A stretch of 64,000 nt of DNA from JBMNCQ01 sp049366715 (GTDB lineage Bacteria; Bacillota; Peptococcia; Peptococcales; BICA1-8): NCBI GenBank assembly GCA_049366715.1, contig JBMNCQ010000022.1:1-64000 (forward strand). The letters run 5' to 3'. Position numbers and translations under genes: made by a program. The stretch's first letter is position 1. The number at the start of each line of letters is the position of its first letter. Positions 7,930 through 15,781 of this stretch are shown one piece after another. The notes under the pieces are model-generated. The model saw only the letters and a list, made by a program, of their open reading frames with translations. It was not told the DNA's origin and made no database searches.

Positions 7930-8958
7930 TTAGTTCTTCCAGACGCCTTTTTCTTCATAATACTTTTGTGCACCTTCATGAAAATCTATTTGGATGCCTT
8001 TGGTAGCGGTTTCAAGCTGGATTAGTGTTGTGGCCTTATGAGCTGTTTCCAGAAAATCTAAGTTTTCAAAGATGCTTTTGGTCAGATTATAAATTGTCTC
8101 GCCGGCAACTTCACTGCTTGTTACGAGAATATTGGGATAACCACATACTTTAACTGCTTCACTTTGATTGGGATATGTCCCTGCCGGAATTTCATAATCA
8201 CTGTATAAAGGATTCTGACTTGCTAAGTTGGCTAATTGTTCGTCAGTCAAAGACAGGATATGCACATCTCCTGTAGCCATTAAATCTGATACGGATGATC
8301 CCGGAGGAAAGGTATTAAAAAGTCCTCCGGCTACCTGTCTGTTCTTCATAGCTTCAACTGCTTCAGCGTAATTTACCCAAACCGGCTCCAGATTCTTTTT
8401 ATCCCCGTCTTCTTCCCGGTAATACAAACCCATGGAAGATAAGATGGCATAAGAATCAGTCTCTGTCCCGCTCCTGGCAGCACCGACAACAAATTTTTGG
8501 CCCTTTAGATCAGCAAAACTTTCTATCTCTTTCAGGACAACGATATGGTTTAAATTTGGCCATAGACTCGTTATCGCTCGCAAATCACTATATTGCTTAT
8601 CTTTAAATTGATCCTCACCAAAGAATGCCCAATTACCCACCGTAGCCATCATCATGGCAACCTGAGCTTCACCTGACCTCAATAATCCGATATTATCAAC
8701 AGACCCGCCGGTGGACATTGCCGATGAGGTAACCCCGGGTAATTTGCTGAATAACTGGCCTAAAGCTACGCCTACAGGATAATAAGTACCTCCGGTATTA
8801 CCTGTAGCAACCTTGATAAAAACTTCCTGGGGTTGGGCACTACCGTTACCAGCATGATCACTTTGGTTATTTTCTTTGCTTCCTTGGCATCCGGCAAAAA
8901 TTAAGCTAACCGTAACTAAACAAACCACCAGTAGTAAATACACTTTGTTTAGCTTCAT
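7930..8958 (-). CDS. TAXI family TRAP transporter solute-binding lipoprotein
   Basis: The 342-residue extracellular binding component of the TRAP system. The N-terminus is a lipoprotein signal peptide ending in LIFAGC, with the lipidated cysteine at residue 24. A short Ser/Asn/Gly-rich linker follows, then the TAXI domain with its characteristic start ATGNTGGTYYPVGVALGQLF. Clear ATG with GGAGG upstream. Its partner permease is the next gene. TAXI proteins carry glutamate, 2-oxoglutarate or other organic acids; the ligand here is unknown. The upstream sugar-acid-type enolase superfamily gene points to a hydroxy or sugar acid, as an inference. Confidence 0.92.
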   Translation of the reverse strand: MKLNKVYLLLVVCLVTVSLIFAGCQGSKENNQSDHAGNGSAQPQEVFIKVATGNTGGTYYPVGVALGQLFSKLPGVTSSAMSTGGSVDNIGLLRSGEAQVAMMMATVGNWAFFGEDQFKDKQYSDLRAITSLWPNLNHIVVLKEIESFADLKGQKFVVGAARSGTETDSYAILSSMGLYYREEDGDKKNLEPVWVNYAEAVEAMKNRQVAGGLFNTFPPGSSVSDLMATGDVHILSLTDEQLANLASQNPLYSDYEIPAGTYPNQSEAVKVCGYPNILVTSSEVAGETIYNLTKSIFENLDFLETAHKATTLIQLETATKGIQIDFHEGAQKYYEEKGVWKN

Positions 8959-8982
8959 TTATCTATTACCTCCTCAACTCAT

Positions 8983-10110
8983 TTAATTTACACGGTACTT
9001 TTTAACTAAATCTCTATCTACTTTTAAACCTAATCCCGGCCCGTCCGGGGCAGCAACATAGCCGTCTTTTACAGCATGTAAAGTTGCAGGTTCTACAAAC
9101 AGCTCTGATAAAAAAGTCTGCAGATAATGTTGTTTTGTAAAATACTCCATCATAGGTGCATTAGAAATTGCCGTTACCAAAGATATATGAACCTCCTGTA
9201 CAGCATGGGTTACGCACGGCATATTCCAGGCCCGGGCCATTGCGGCAACTTTCATCCATTCCGAAATCCCGCCGACTCTGGTAACATCCGGCTGCACAAC
9301 ATTAACGGCATTTCTTGTAATTAAATCTTTGAATCCATACTTGGTGTATTCATTTTCTCCTCCGGCAATGGGTATGCTGCTACACTTTGTTAAATTAATA
9401 AATCCTTCAATATCATCAGGAGCAACAGGCTCTTCCAGCCAGTAAATGTTGTATTCTTCAACAGCCTTTATAAATCTCAGTGCCGTATTAAAGTCCCAGG
9501 CTTCATTGGCATCAATCAAAAGGTCTATTTCCTCCCCGACTGCCTTTCTAACCGCCTCTACCCTTTTTACATCAAAAAAGACATCCTTGCCGACTTTCAT
9601 TTTTACGGCTTTAAATCCTTGGTCAATATAACCTGCCATTTCTTCCTGCAACTCAGAAATATCATTTCTGGCCGTATAAAAGCCACCGCTGGCGTAGACT
9701 TTAATCTTATCGGCATATCCTCCCAATAACTTATAAACAGGTGTAGCGGTTTTTTTACCGATGACATCCCAGACAGCCATATCAACCCCGCTGATTGCCC
9801 GCACAGCGGCGCCCTTTCTCCCATAGCGGGTAGTTCCCCGGTACATCATTTCCCAAAGCCTTTCAAAGTTAAAGGGATCTTGTCCGATAATCATTGGTTT
9901 AAGGCCCTTTTCAATGATTGCGTTAATTACAGGAATTTCACTGCCGGAGGCAACCCCTAAACCGGTGAGAAAACCCAATCCTGTTATCCCGTCATCTGTA
10001 AAAATTTCCACCAGAAGCACATCCCTGCCCGCAATCTTCCTCGCCGCATCACTAATAGCTTCTTTAAAAGGTGCATAAAGCAAAGTAGTCTTTAGATCAA
10101 CTATTTTCAA
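8983..10110 (-). CDS. Mandelate racemase / muconate lactonizing enzyme family protein
   Basis: A 375-residue enolase-superfamily enzyme. The KMK catalytic pair is at about residues 170-172. The metal ligands are Asp200 (LLIDANEAW), Glu226 (WLEEPVAP) and Glu252 (AGGENEY); Asp275 (QPDVTRVGG) and His302 (CVTHAV) follow. It should abstract a proton next to a carboxylate and then racemise, cycloisomerise or dehydrate the acid. The exact reaction cannot be read from the motifs. The start is TTG with GGGGG 7 bases away. It is the first gene behind a sigma-54 promoter and is followed by the TAXI-TRAP transporter, so import and first catabolic step are probably induced together by the sigma-54 activator upstream. 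Confidence 0.88.
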   Translation of the reverse strand: MKIVDLKTTLLYAPFKEAISDAARKIAGRDVLLVEIFTDDGITGLGFLTGLGVASGSEIPVINAIIEKGLKPMIIGQDPFNFERLWEMMYRGTTRYGRKGAAVRAISGVDMAVWDVIGKKTATPVYKLLGGYADKIKVYASGGFYTARNDISELQEEMAGYIDQGFKAVKMKVGKDVFFDVKRVEAVRKAVGEEIDLLIDANEAWDFNTALRFIKAVEEYNIYWLEEPVAPDDIEGFINLTKCSSIPIAGGENEYTKYGFKDLITRNAVNVVQPDVTRVGGISEWMKVAAMARAWNMPCVTHAVQEVHISLVTAISNAPMMEYFTKQHYLQTFLSELFVEPATLHAVKDGYVAAPDGPGLGLKVDRDLVKKYRVN

Positions 10111-10187
10111 GTATGTTCCCCCATTTCTGCTGCAATAATAGAAAACTTCCTCCTTTCCCCCGTAATTGCTTACAGCAATAGTTTTTT

Positions 10188-10204
10188 TGCAAGAATTATG
10201 CCAA
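10188..10204 (-). promoter_or_regulatory. Sigma-54 (-24/-12) promoter of the enolase-superfamily/TRAP operon
   Basis: On the minus strand the sequence TTGGCATAATTCTTGCA has the sigma-54 hallmark of GG and GC separated by exactly 10 bases, with good flanks (TTGGCA and TTGCA). Transcription should start near 10177, about 67 bases before the TTG start at 10110. The gene immediately upstream encodes a sigma-54 activator, which strongly supports the call. Confidence 0.88.
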
Positions 10205-10279
10205 CCAATGAATTGTCAGTATATTTATATTTTTCATTAAAATCGAGCAATTAATGTCCCTTCTTAATTTGCCCATAAA

Positions 10280-10312
10280 ATGAAAAGAGTTTCAGAATGA
10301 AACTCTTTTCAT
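10280..10312 (-). terminator. Hairpin after the sigma-54 activator gene
   Basis: A perfect 15-bp stem (10280-10294 with 10298-10312, 3-base loop) lies just past the stop codon of the activator gene. The stem's lower part is AT-rich and there is no long T-run, so it may double as an activator-binding dyad. Confidence 0.6.
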
Positions 10313-10332
10313 GGAACGATTTCATTCTGAAA
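10290..10332. promoter_or_regulatory. Paired dyads, probable upstream activator sites
   Basis: Two copies of the dyad TTTCA-N3-TGAAA lie at 10290-10302 and 10320-10332, centres 30 bp apart, close to three helical turns. They sit about 90-140 bp upstream of the sigma-54 promoter, where enhancer sites of sigma-54 activators normally are. The first copy is also the tip of the regulator's terminator hairpin and the second overlaps the last codons of the regulator gene. Confidence 0.55.
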
Positions 10333-12235
10333 CAGAGGGGATATCTATCTCCCGTAACCGCCGCCAGAGGGTTGTCTTACTAATCCCCAGGCGGCGTGCC
10401 GCTTCAGCTTTATTCCCACCGGTCTCTTGTAACGCTTTTAGAATTAGTCTTTTCTCTTCCTGTTGCAAAATTGTCTGTTCCCGAACAGTTTCAGCAGTAA
10501 ATTTATTATGATGCTGCCCCTCATCTAAGATTTCACAGACATCACTTTTCGTAATGACTTCTTTACTGGTTACGATTACCAATCTCTCGACTATGTTTTT
10601 GAGTTCCCTGATATTTCCGGGCCACTCATAATTAAGCAATACTTTAACTCCTTCATTATCTATATGAAGAGCTTTTTTGCTGAGCTTCACACAATAAGAT
10701 TTTATGAAGTTTCTCACCAAAAGCTCAATATCTCCTCTTCGCTCCCGTAATGGCGGCAGCTCTAAACGCAAAATATTTATTCTATAGTATAAATCTTCCC
10801 GGAATTTGCCCCTTTCTACCATATTTCTGAGGTTTTTATTGGTGGCACATATTATCCGCACATTAACGGGGATCACCTTGTCATCACCAACCCGCATGAT
10901 TTGCTTTTCTTCTAACACTCTGAGCAGCCTTGCCTGTACTTGTTCAGATATTTCACCAATTTCATCCAAAAACAGCGTCCCATTATGAGCCAATTCAAAT
11001 AAGCCGGGTTTTCCCCCTTTTTTGGCTCCGGTAAAAGCGCCTTCGGCATATCCAAACAACTCGCTCTCCAGTAAATTTTCCGGAAGCACCGTGCAATTTA
11101 CGGCAACAAAAGGCCCGTTCTTGCGCTTACTTGTATTATGAATGCTTTGCACAAACATTTCTTTGCCGGTTCCGCTTTCCCCTTGGATCAAAATTGTCGA
11201 ATCCACTTCCGCATAAAATCCGGCTTTTTCGATGATCTTTTCCAGGGGGGAATTATCTGCTCTTAATATATCCTTAAATTCATAGCGTGCCAGGTGTCCC
11301 TTTTGATATAGTTTCCTACGCACATTATGCTCTAAATCCTGCAGCTGGGATAATTCTCTTAAACTTATAATTGCGCCCAGATTTTCAGTATTCACATTAA
11401 TGGGGGTAAAATCACAAATATAAGTCGTATTATTAATATCCCTGATTTCTCCTGTTATTTTCTGTCCTTTCTTGATCCTTGCAATTGCTCTTTGATCATC
11501 CCATATTTCTAAGATATTCTTGCCATTGATATCAGCTTCGTTCTGTTTAATTATTGCAACGGCTTTGTTATTTAAATGCATGATCTGTCCTTTATTATCG
11601 ACAGATATGATTCCGTCATTAACAGAATCCAACAGGATTTTCAATCTTTCCGCCAGCTCCCTTTCTGTTCTAACCGCCGCCAATACTTTAAAGGCCTCCT
11701 TGATCGCCCCCCCTACGGCAGGTTTTTGTGATTTAATTAATATTCCATGGATCCCTGATTTTCTTGCATATTCTACCGGGAGCTTCGCTCCGATTATTAC
11801 CGGTATTCCCGATCTCTGCGCCGCTTCAACAGAGGCCTTAACCTCTCTTTCATTCTGAACGAGATATTTTTCAACATTTAATTTCAAAATCGGGGCAATT
11901 ACATCCGCACCTTTTATTAGGGAGTCAAATCCTATAACCGCAAGTCTGTTTGCTAACTTCCGCCCCTGATCTAGCACCCGGATCACATCATACTCGGTGA
12001 TGGGAATATCAATTATCGGCAGAGATACTTGAGAGTTTCTGATTTTTGTAGTAGTACCTCCCCTTGATACCAGTACTTTCACACCTTTTTGCTGAAATTG
12101 ACGGGCTACATCCACACCTTCGTCCAGATAACCCAAAGCCAAAGCAACCTTTTCCGGCAGTTCTTTATTTATTTCCCCTACCAGAGAATACAATTCTTCA
12201 TCAGGAGCTATCACACCAATTTCTGCATTTAACAT
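10322..12235 (-). CDS. Sigma-54-dependent transcriptional activator with PrpR-type sensor domain
   Basis: A 637-residue bacterial enhancer-binding protein. Residues about 1-190 resemble the PrpR N-terminal domain (ligand-sensing, as in propionate regulators). A PAS domain follows at about 195-305, then the AAA+ domain with Walker A GESGTGKE (352-359), the sigma-54 contact loop GAFTGA (399-404) and Walker B LFLDEIGE (421-428). A Fis-type HTH at the C-terminus reads NKAEAARRLGISKTTLWRRL. It should open sigma-54 holoenzyme promoters when its effector is present. The neighbouring -24/-12 promoter with two dyads is the obvious target. The operon it controls appears to import and convert an organic acid, which may also be the signal. 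Confidence 0.92.
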   Translation of the reverse strand: MLNAEIGVIAPDEELYSLVGEINKELPEKVALALGYLDEGVDVARQFQQKGVKVLVSRGGTTTKIRNSQVSLPIIDIPITEYDVIRVLDQGRKLANRLAVIGFDSLIKGADVIAPILKLNVEKYLVQNEREVKASVEAAQRSGIPVIIGAKLPVEYARKSGIHGILIKSQKPAVGGAIKEAFKVLAAVRTERELAERLKILLDSVNDGIISVDNKGQIMHLNNKAVAIIKQNEADINGKNILEIWDDQRAIARIKKGQKITGEIRDINNTTYICDFTPINVNTENLGAIISLRELSQLQDLEHNVRRKLYQKGHLARYEFKDILRADNSPLEKIIEKAGFYAEVDSTILIQGESGTGKEMFVQSIHNTSKRKNGPFVAVNCTVLPENLLESELFGYAEGAFTGAKKGGKPGLFELAHNGTLFLDEIGEISEQVQARLLRVLEEKQIMRVGDDKVIPVNVRIICATNKNLRNMVERGKFREDLYYRINILRLELPPLRERRGDIELLVRNFIKSYCVKLSKKALHIDNEGVKVLLNYEWPGNIRELKNIVERLVIVTSKEVITKSDVCEILDEGQHHNKFTAETVREQTILQQEEKRLILKALQETGGNKAEAARRLGISKTTLWRRLREIDIPSVSE

Positions 12236-12330
12236 TATTATCCCCCTAATAAAAACGCTACTTACTAATTTAATTATAGAACAGACTGTACACAGGTTAA
12301 ATCAAATATTTTCAAGGAATAAACGAGAAT

Positions 12331-12364
12331 GCCCCTCTGATAGGATAAATACTACCAGAGGGGC
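12331..12364. terminator. Hairpin in the 12236-12672 gap
   Basis: GCCCCTCTG (12331-12339) and CAGAGGGGC (12356-12364) form a perfect 9-bp GC-rich stem with a 16-base loop. It lies upstream of the activator gene and downstream of the gene remnant. No T-run follows closely on either strand, so its role as a terminator is only possible. Confidence 0.35.
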
Positions 12365-12435
12365 TTCCAGCCAAGTCTTTTTACAACCTCAGACAGGAAT
12401 TACCGCTTTTTTCTTAAGCTAATTTCTGCTGTCAG

Positions 12436-12594
12436 CTATTCATTGGTTACAGTTATCGGGACAATCCACTTAACCCCATCTGCATTCCGGGTAATTGTCA
12501 GCATCATATAAGTAGCCGTATCAAATGATAGGGATAGTTTAACGAACAAAGCATCATAACCTGCTTGAGCAGGAAGCAAAAGAACCGTCCCCAT
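12436..12594 (-). pseudogene. C-terminal remnant of an unknown protein
   Basis: A 52-codon open frame with normal protein-like composition (for example ATYMMLTITRNADGVKWIVP) ends in TAG at 12436. An in-frame stop lies just two codons before its first ATG and there is no ribosome site, so it looks like the tail of a once longer gene. The upstream end coincides with the sequence GGGGACGGTTCTTTTGC, which recalls REP-like repeats in Clostridia, so an old rearrangement may have cut the gene. The parent protein is not recognised. Confidence 0.45.
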
Positions 12595-12610
12595 GCTTCA
12601 CTCGTGCTTC

Positions 12611-12640
12611 AAAAAAACCAGGTATCCCTGGTACCTGGTT
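12611..12640 (-). terminator. Intrinsic terminator of the SLH gene
   Basis: AACCAGGTA (12616-12624) and TACCTGGTT (12632-12640) form a perfect 9-bp stem with a 7-base loop. Read on the minus strand it is followed by seven T, directly after the SLH-protein gene. Confidence 0.9.
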
Positions 12641-12672
12641 GGCTAGATTATTTCATTTATACGGACACTCCT

Positions 12673-13671
12673 TCATTCTAAGATTTTTATGAGCTTGGCT
12701 TCAATTCTAACCGGGTATATTTCAACAACAGGGCCGTCCAGGTATTCTACAGTAACATTTTGACCTTTATGTACTTCAGTTGTTTCCGTATTCCCCTTTA
12801 AAATTTTTGTATTTTCGGTAATCAAAAAGACTGCCTGATCAAAGGGCTTTTTACTCTCAGCTGTATTTTCAACCAAAATGCTGTTAATTTTATCATTTTC
12901 AGCAAAGTTAACCTCGCTAATTACTCCATTCATGATTATTTCATCCTTAACTCCTTGGGCGGTATCTTCATCTTCCATGGACAGGGCTTTTTCCATCACG
13001 GTCAGAGTTCTATTCAGTACTGCTGCCAGTTCTGCCTTCGTGATGGGCTCATTTGGAAAGAAATTTTGTTCAGTCCGGCCTTTCATTATTCCTGTGTTAA
13101 ATACAAAGGATAGGGCAGAAATCTCTTCCTGAGTTAAATGATTCGTATCATCATACACGGGAAACATCAAGGTCATCATCACGGAAAGATTCTTGGCTGC
13201 AAAGGATTTCTCGATGGCTTTAGCCACTTCAATTCTGGTGATATTCTCCCCGGGGTTGAATTTTCTCCCTTCACCTGTTAAAACATCATTTAAACTACTT
13301 TTTAATAATGCTTCACTATACCATTGATCATCTGGTATATCATCATAAAAATCTTGTAATGAAGGTTCTTTGAGAAAGCTCAAATGATCAATATTAAAAT
13401 TAAAGACCTTATCCAGATAGTCTACAAATTCAGCCCTGGTCAATATCCTCTCGGGCTCAAACTTACCGTTAATTGCCTCCATAATCCCCTTTCCTTCCAA
13501 CACGGTAATTTCATCATAGGCCCAGTGCTCACTAATATCGGTAAGACTACTTTTAATCGGAACAGGTGCTGAGATTACTTTATTAACGGCAGTGTCAGCA
13601 AACCCCGCACCTGTTCCTCCTGCTACAATTGCACCGGTTAAAATTATACTTATCAATCTTTTTTTATTCAC
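12673..13671 (-). CDS. S-layer homology (SLH) domain surface protein
   Basis: A 332-residue exported protein. The N-terminus is a typical signal peptide (KKR, a hydrophobic core, cleavage near GFADTA). Three SLH repeats follow at about 43-90, 105-160 and 165-225; each has the conserved aromatic start and the TRAEF/TRIEV/TKAEL motif. SLH triplets bind pyruvylated secondary cell-wall polymer and anchor proteins to the wall. The last 100 residues are a beta-rich domain (ENTKILKGNTETTEVHKGQ) that I do not recognise. It is monocistronic, with a terminator right after it and a structured 428-bp region before it. Confidence 0.9.
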   Translation of the reverse strand: MNKKRLISIILTGAIVAGGTGAGFADTAVNKVISAPVPIKSSLTDISEHWAYDEITVLEGKGIMEAINGKFEPERILTRAEFVDYLDKVFNFNIDHLSFLKEPSLQDFYDDIPDDQWYSEALLKSSLNDVLTGEGRKFNPGENITRIEVAKAIEKSFAAKNLSVMMTLMFPVYDDTNHLTQEEISALSFVFNTGIMKGRTEQNFFPNEPITKAELAAVLNRTLTVMEKALSMEDEDTAQGVKDEIIMNGVISEVNFAENDKINSILVENTAESKKPFDQAVFLITENTKILKGNTETTEVHKGQNVTVEYLDGPVVEIYPVRIEAKLIKILE

Positions 13672-14099
13672 AATAACAGCCTCCTTGAGATAATGTATTT
13701 GCCTAAATCCTAAATAAACAGACGCATTTAGAAAGGATTAGTTTCGCAAAAAAGAAATCTTAGCAGGAAGTCATAGAAAACGTGTCTTAAATGCTGCTGT
13801 TGGAAGACCCTAATTATCCCAGTTTCCCTTTTACAATAAAATAGACCACAGTATTTAATCTACTGTGGTCTTATAAAAGGGAAGTGTGAATGAGCAAGTT
13901 AAAATTAAAAAACGCTCTTTGCCTAAGCAAAAAGCGCCTTCGCTTCATAATATCAGTGGCACACCAGCGTACCTATTTAATTAAAATACCCTTTACAGTA
14001 ATATTTCCTTTGTGATATAAATCATTATAAAAAGAAATTTAGAAAGTGTCAACAGTAATTTCAATATTAATACAATATACTTCCTATCCTTAGACCGGG
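13672..14099 (-). promoter_or_regulatory. Structured leader region upstream of the SLH gene
   Basis: This 428-bp gap has no convincing gene. On the minus strand it contains a terminator-like stem at 13913-13936 (CGCTTTTTGC with GCAAAGAGCG, loop TTAG) followed by six T. The small stem AAGCG-AAGG-CGCTT (13932-13945) overlaps and would compete with it, an attenuator-like layout. A second hairpin lies at 13844-13870 (perfect 10-bp stem, 7-base loop) and is followed by a T-rich stretch. These may simply terminate the upstream gene or may form a regulated leader. No known riboswitch class is recognisable. Confidence 0.45.
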
Positions 14100-14939
14100 T
14101 TATGCTTTTTCAATCTCCGTAAAAACTTGGAACGCTCTGGCCTTTGTCCGGTAACTAAACAACTGATTGGCAGCCAGAGGTTCTAAGGATCTTATTGCTT
14201 TGTCCTTACTATCCTGAGGATTAAATGCTTTAAGCAAATACGGTACTTTCTTGCTGCCGGTCCCTTCACTGATTAACTTAGCCGTTTCCCCAATCTCCTG
14301 TGGTGTTAAATAACTGATTTGGCCGTCTTCCCTGAGAATAGGTCTGACAGTAGTCTGGATTTTAAATTCGGGAAACCGGGTAATTAATGCTAAACTTTTC
14401 TTGATATCCTCTAGAGCAACGTCTTCGCCCAGGATCTTATCATATAGTTCGGCAGGTCCCACGACGTCCATTATCACAACATCCGCAAGGTTATTACTAA
14501 GTACCTGCTGGAGAATATCACTGTTTTTGCCGTTTGTATCTACCTGTAGTTTCATGTTATTTCCCTTTAAATATTTTAACACTTCAAGAAAAATATCCGT
14601 GTATTCCTGCTGCCCTCCGGAGATTTGAATTCCGTCTACCCATTCTTTATGCAGGATGCCTACACGAAAAAAGCCGTCTAATTTTTTCCCGGAATAGAGA
14701 TAAGCTATTGATGCGCCTATCCCCTGCCGAATTTCTACCCCATCAGTAATAATGGGGAATTCTATGCCGTCCGGCCCCCGGAAAACAGCATGACGATTCG
14801 CCTTATAAAAAGCCTGAAAATCCTCTTTGCCCTCAGCTTTCATATCTTTTTCTTCGCAAGTGATATTTTGCTCCTCCATGAAGCCTTTAACAATCCTGCA
14901 CCGGGTACAGCCTGTTGCCGTATAGATAGTAATATTCAT
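14100..14939 (-). CDS. Glutaredoxin fused to a radical-SAM-activase-like domain lacking the cluster motif
   Basis: A 279-residue protein of two parts. Residues 1-75 form a glutaredoxin-like thioredoxin fold with the redox pair CTRC at 11-14. From about residue 95 the sequence resembles the barrel of NrdG/PflA-type activating enzymes: VDGIQISGG, the LQVDTNG strand, VVIMDVVGPAELYDKI and KIQTTVRPIL. The CX3CX2C motif that binds the 4Fe-4S cluster in radical SAM enzymes is missing; the only cysteines are Cys11, Cys14 and Cys28. It may therefore be a redox protein with a non-catalytic barrel, or use another partner for the cluster. It lies 99 bp behind gcvH and probably shares its promoter. Start: AAGGAG is 8 bases before ATG 14939. 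The function is unknown. Confidence 0.6.
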   Translation of the reverse strand: MNITIYTATGCTRCRIVKGFMEEQNITCEEKDMKAEGKEDFQAFYKANRHAVFRGPDGIEFPIITDGVEIRQGIGASIAYLYSGKKLDGFFRVGILHKEWVDGIQISGGQQEYTDIFLEVLKYLKGNNMKLQVDTNGKNSDILQQVLSNNLADVVIMDVVGPAELYDKILGEDVALEDIKKSLALITRFPEFKIQTTVRPILREDGQISYLTPQEIGETAKLISEGTGSKKVPYLLKAFNPQDSKDKAIRSLEPLAANQLFSYRTKARAFQVFTEIEKA

Positions 14940-15038
14940 ACTTATCACTCCTTGCGGATTATTTTTTACAAATGACCGGCTAAACCACGAATACTTTCCA
15001 TAACAGCTTCCCTAATGTAATTTGGGGATAACGAACGC

Positions 15039-15458
15039 CTACTGATTTTCTACCAGAAGATTAAGATATGCATCCTTCGTCAGCAGTTTTTCAAGTTCTG
15101 CGGCGTCCTTAATTTCCACTGCAATCATCCAGCCTGCACCGTAAGGATCAGTATTGACGATTTCAGGATCATCCTCTAATTCTTCGTTTACAGCCAATAT
15201 TTTCCCGCTGACGGGCATATAGAGAGCGGATACCGTTTTTGCAGATTCTGCCTGTCCGAATACATCACCCTGACCAAATTCTTCTCCGGCAGCAGGTAAT
15301 TCAATAAAAATAATTTCCCCTAACTGGTCCTGAGCATAATCAGTAATGCCGACGGTGACTTTATTATCCTCAATCCTGGCCCAGGTATGTTCATGATAGT
15401 AATAAAGATTATGATTAAAAATAAGTTCTTCTACCGGCTTTTTATTTACTTCAGCCAT
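15039..15458 (-). CDS. gcvH: Glycine cleavage system H-like lipoyl carrier protein
   Basis: A 139-residue lipoyl-carrier protein. The lipoylation site is Lys74 in the AESAKTVS motif, with HEHTWARIE, VGITDYAQDQLGEI and GWMIAVEI in the order seen in GcvH. Normally it shuttles aminomethyl groups between GcvP and GcvT in the cytoplasm. No gcvT, gcvP, lpd or lipoate ligase gene lies in the window. It therefore may have another job here: lipoyl relay, or the redox protein encoded next to it as partner. ATG 15458 was chosen because AAAGGG lies 9 bases upstream. A TATAAT box and a Crp-type dyad precede it. Confidence 0.92.
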   Translation of the reverse strand: MAEVNKKPVEELIFNHNLYYYHEHTWARIEDNKVTVGITDYAQDQLGEIIFIELPAAGEEFGQGDVFGQAESAKTVSALYMPVSGKILAVNEELEDDPEIVNTDPYGAGWMIAVEIKDAAELEKLLTKDAYLNLLVENQ

Positions 15459-15505
15459 ATGATTCATCCCTTTCAGTAGACTTTTCATTTTTGCGATTAT
15501 TTATT

Positions 15506-15548
15506 ATTATAACTAATCTTTTTTCTGAATTTTGTAATGGGAGTTACA
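15506..15548 (-). promoter_or_regulatory. gcvH promoter with Crp/Fnr-type dyad
   Basis: TGTAATGGGAGTTACA (15533-15548) is a TGTAA-N6-TTACA dyad. A perfect minus-strand TATAAT (15506-15511) lies downstream, so the dyad centre is about 41 bases above the expected start of transcription. This is the class II activator position of Crp/Fnr proteins. The same arrangement occurs at 19731-19774. Confidence 0.7.
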
Positions 15549-15634
15549 TTTAGGCAAATTTCCTGAAAATAGCCTACACAGCACCTGACTTACCGCTGCT
15601 GTTCAAAAGAGAGAGCGAAATCCCTAATAAAGAA

Positions 15635-15654
15635 AAGACTGGTTAACCAGTCTT
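15635..15654 (-). terminator. Terminator after the Crp/Fnr gene
   Basis: A perfect 20-bp palindrome with 8-bp arms AAGACTGG and CCAGTCTT around TTAA is followed on the minus strand by TTCTTTATT. It lies about 130 bp past the regulator's stop codon. The rest of the 15459-15781 gap holds the gcvH promoter and otherwise nothing I recognise. Confidence 0.75.
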
Positions 15655-15781
15655 GGAGATTTAAATTGTATACTTACTTTATAAAAAAATTCAGCTTGCA
15701 ACATTTTATTCATCAAGGAAGCTTTAGGGCCATTCCTGGGCCGAAAGTGAACCACGACAGGAATCTCTACTTTGCCATTCG

